Source of the DNA: an uncultured Pseudomonas sp. | GTDB taxonomy: Bacteria > Pseudomonadota > Gammaproteobacteria > Pseudomonadales > Pseudomonadaceae | NCBI RefSeq assembly: GCF_946885885.1 | Contig: NZ_CAMPHN010000129.1 | Coordinates: 1-12,344 of the forward strand | Length of the DNA: 12,344 nt | Direction: 5' to 3' | In this document: positions 12,309-12,344 of the stretch, piece after piece | Layout of the letters: the number at the start of each line of letters is the position of its first letter | Position numbering within the stretch: the stretch's first letter is position 1 | Notes under the pieces: model-generated | What the model was told of the DNA's origin: nothing | What the model saw: the letters and a program-made list of their open reading frames with translations, nothing else | Database searches by the model: none | Made by a program: the position numbers and the translations under genes

Positions 12309-12344
12309 TCAATCTTCGCGGTAGCGACGCAGCTTCAGCGGCTT
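12309..12344 (-). CDS. C-terminal end of an unidentified protein (partial)
   Basis: The minus strand reads KPLKLRRYRED and then TGA (12311-12309), followed by a strong leftward terminator. A basic tail with typical codons just ahead of a terminator makes a real gene end likely. The family cannot be told from 11 residues. Confidence 0.55.
   Translation of the reverse strand, partial: KPLKLRRYRED

Overview
The window is ordinary chromosomal DNA of a high-GC gammaproteobacterium, almost certainly a Pseudomonas. From memory, the order gst / DUF815 ATPase / sagS / ospR / gpx / msrB / aminotransferase / small protein / htpX / tpm matches the P. aeruginosa PAO1 block around PA2821-PA2832. The dispersed inverted repeats in two gene-poor gaps (arms beginning GTAGGGTGCGCC and GTAGCCCGG) are also of a kind common in Pseudomonas. 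The species cannot be fixed from the sequence alone.

Left part (1-4140): the last codons of an unidentified gene, then a glutathione S-transferase facing a DUF815-type AAA+ ATPase, then a divergent hybrid histidine kinase that matches SagS. Its C-terminus overlaps that of the next gene on the opposite strand by 17 bp.

Middle part (4124-5669, minus strand): a redox-defence cluster. A 2-Cys MarR/OhrR-type regulator (OspR-like) is translationally coupled to a glutathione peroxidase. Upstream of the peroxidase lies a near-perfect 24-bp palindrome, probably the regulator's operator. Next comes methionine sulfoxide reductase B with its own intrinsic terminator. A 619-bp gap (5670-6288) follows, holding a tandem duplication, several hairpins, an orphan leftward terminator and the likely alaA promoter with a structured leader.

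Right-centre (6289-9145, plus strand): alaA, an internally deleted short-chain dehydrogenase remnant, a small hypothetical protein coupled to it by a TGATG overlap, and htpX behind a sigma-32-like promoter and ahead of a strong terminator. A 313-bp repeat-rich gap follows.

Right part (9459-12344): tpm (thiopurine/metalloid methyltransferase, minus) diverges from a DODA-type extradiol dioxygenase (plus). A protein with two cyclic-nucleotide-binding-type domains and a rhodanese-like domain lacking its cysteine is transcribed toward the dioxygenase. A leftward terminator and the end of one more minus-strand gene close the window.

Much of the block serves protein and thiol quality control (GST, Gpx, MsrB, OspR, HtpX, Tpm) around the biofilm sensor SagS. 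I saw no CRISPR array, phage, transposase, tRNA or rRNA, and no clearly new multi-gene system. The most notable items are the in-frame gene relic, the probable OspR operator, the tandem palindromes upstream of msrB, the structured alaA leader and the cNMP/dead-rhodanese protein.
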